A program made the position numbers and the translations under genes. From an uncultured Butyrivibrio sp. (GTDB lineage Bacteria > Bacillota > Clostridia > Lachnospirales > Lachnospiraceae), in contig NZ_CAMVPU010000077.1 of assembly GCF_947169445.1 (NCBI RefSeq), forward strand, positions 1 through 13,273: a stretch of DNA of 13,273 bases. Reading direction: 5' to 3'. This document shows, piece after piece, positions 13,051 to 13,273 of the stretch (positions within the stretch are counted from its first letter, which is position 1; the number at the start of each line of letters is the position of its first letter). Below the pieces are notes generated by a model. It saw nothing but the letters and a program-made list of their open reading frames with translations. It had not been told where the DNA came from and searched no databases.

Positions 13051-13273
13051 TATTTCAACATACCATTCTGAATAAGAACTTCTTTAACATATTCTACAGA
13101 TACTTTTGATTTTTCAGCAATTATCTCTATAGACATCCCGTCTTCATAACGTGCAGTTATTTTCCCCTGCTCTATACCTTTTTCTATACCTTGTTCTATT
13201 CCCTTTTCTATGCCTTGTTCTATACCTTTCTCTATCCCTTTGGTTTCCATTGCTGTCGCATAGCTACACATTT
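13050..13273 (-). CDS. C-terminal part of a probable Rpn-family PD-(D/E)XK nuclease (runs off window)
   Basis: Only the last ~73 residues are inside the window; the frame stays open to 13273, so the start is outside. The visible part opens with MCSYATAMETKG, then six tandem tetrapeptides GIE[KQ], then KITARYEDGMSIEIIAEKSKVSVEYVKEVLIQNG. This layout, a charged EKG/EQG repeat followed by a short helix-turn-helix-like tail (MSIEIIAEKSKVSVEYVKEVL), is typical of the C-terminus of Rpn (recombination-promoting nuclease/PD-(D/E)XK transposase-like) proteins. The catalytic domain is not visible. The ATG at 13271 is probably an internal methionine, not the start. It is the upstream gene of the XRE regulator, joined by TAATG. 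Confidence 0.6.
   Translation of the reverse strand, partial: MCSYATAMETKGIEKGIEQGIEKGIEQGIEKGIEQGKITARYEDGMSIEIIAEKSKVSVEYVKEVLIQNGMLK
13167..13238 (-). repeat. Six 12-bp tandem repeats encoding GIE[K/Q]
   Basis: Six in-frame 12-bp units (consensus TTNTTCTATACC on the + strand) from 13167 to 13238. The frame is multiple-of-three per unit, so copy-number change alters protein length without breaking the frame. Alternating GIEK and GIEQ units imply a 24-bp duplication ancestor. Confidence 0.75.

Noticed and set aside
13167..13238. CRISPR-like repeat array
   Set aside because: Units are 12 bp, adjacent with no spacers, and in frame in a coding sequence.

Overview
The window looks like the chromosome (or a chromid) of a low-to-moderate GC, fibre-degrading anaerobic Firmicute. 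A Butyrivibrio/Pseudobutyrivibrio-type Lachnospiraceae is the best guess. The reasons are strong AGGAGG ribosome sites, AT-rich intergenic DNA, a GH10 xylanase lipoprotein and a signal-less CE8 pectin methylesterase, a DUF6465 small protein (as I recall the family, mostly Lachnospiraceae), and an Rrf2 regulator of the three-cysteine type common in that family. The assignment is inferred from gene content, not from a marker gene.

Layout, left to right. 1-2142 (+): a HelD-type RNA polymerase-recycling helicase preceded by three phased 20-bp repeats. 2153-2207: a convergent terminator. 2237-3520 (-): O-acetylhomoserine sulfhydrylase (metY type), divergent from 3744-4145 (+), an Rrf2 regulator. 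Their two best promoters interlock on the same bases, which suggests a sulfur/cysteine control switch. 4153-9429 (-): a co-directional run of five genes, transcribed right to left: DUF6465 protein, orphan ParA ATPase, secreted DUF3048 protein, dCache-HAMP-SpoIIE/PP2C sensor phosphatase, and cytoplasmic pectin methylesterase. Gaps inside the run are short, and the esterase start is coupled to the phosphatase stop. 9783-10388 (+): an ECF transporter S component. It diverges from the ParA cluster across 353 bp that holds hairpins, a four-copy CAAACTGG-like motif and mutually exclusive base-pairing segments resembling a riboswitch expression platform. 10384-10523: three successive hairpins. 10536-11852 (-): the GH10 xylanase lipoprotein. 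11853-12178: a gene-free promoter region with repeated TGCGT motifs and a perfect 12-bp palindrome. 12179-12617 (+): an unannotated-size 39-aa ORF overlapping a 109-aa protein; I recognise neither. 12638-12680: a terminator shared with the opposing operon. 12700-13273 (-): an XRE regulator coupled (TAATG) to the C-terminal end of a probable Rpn-type PD-(D/E)XK nuclease that runs off the window.

Together the genes point to plant cell-wall use (xylan, pectin), sulfur amino-acid supply, and signal-dependent regulation. The parts least explained by known biology are the DUF6465-ParA pair, the leader of the ECF gene, the 39-aa/109-aa pair with its repeat-rich promoter, and the Rpn-XRE operon. No mobile element, tRNA, rRNA or CRISPR array was seen.
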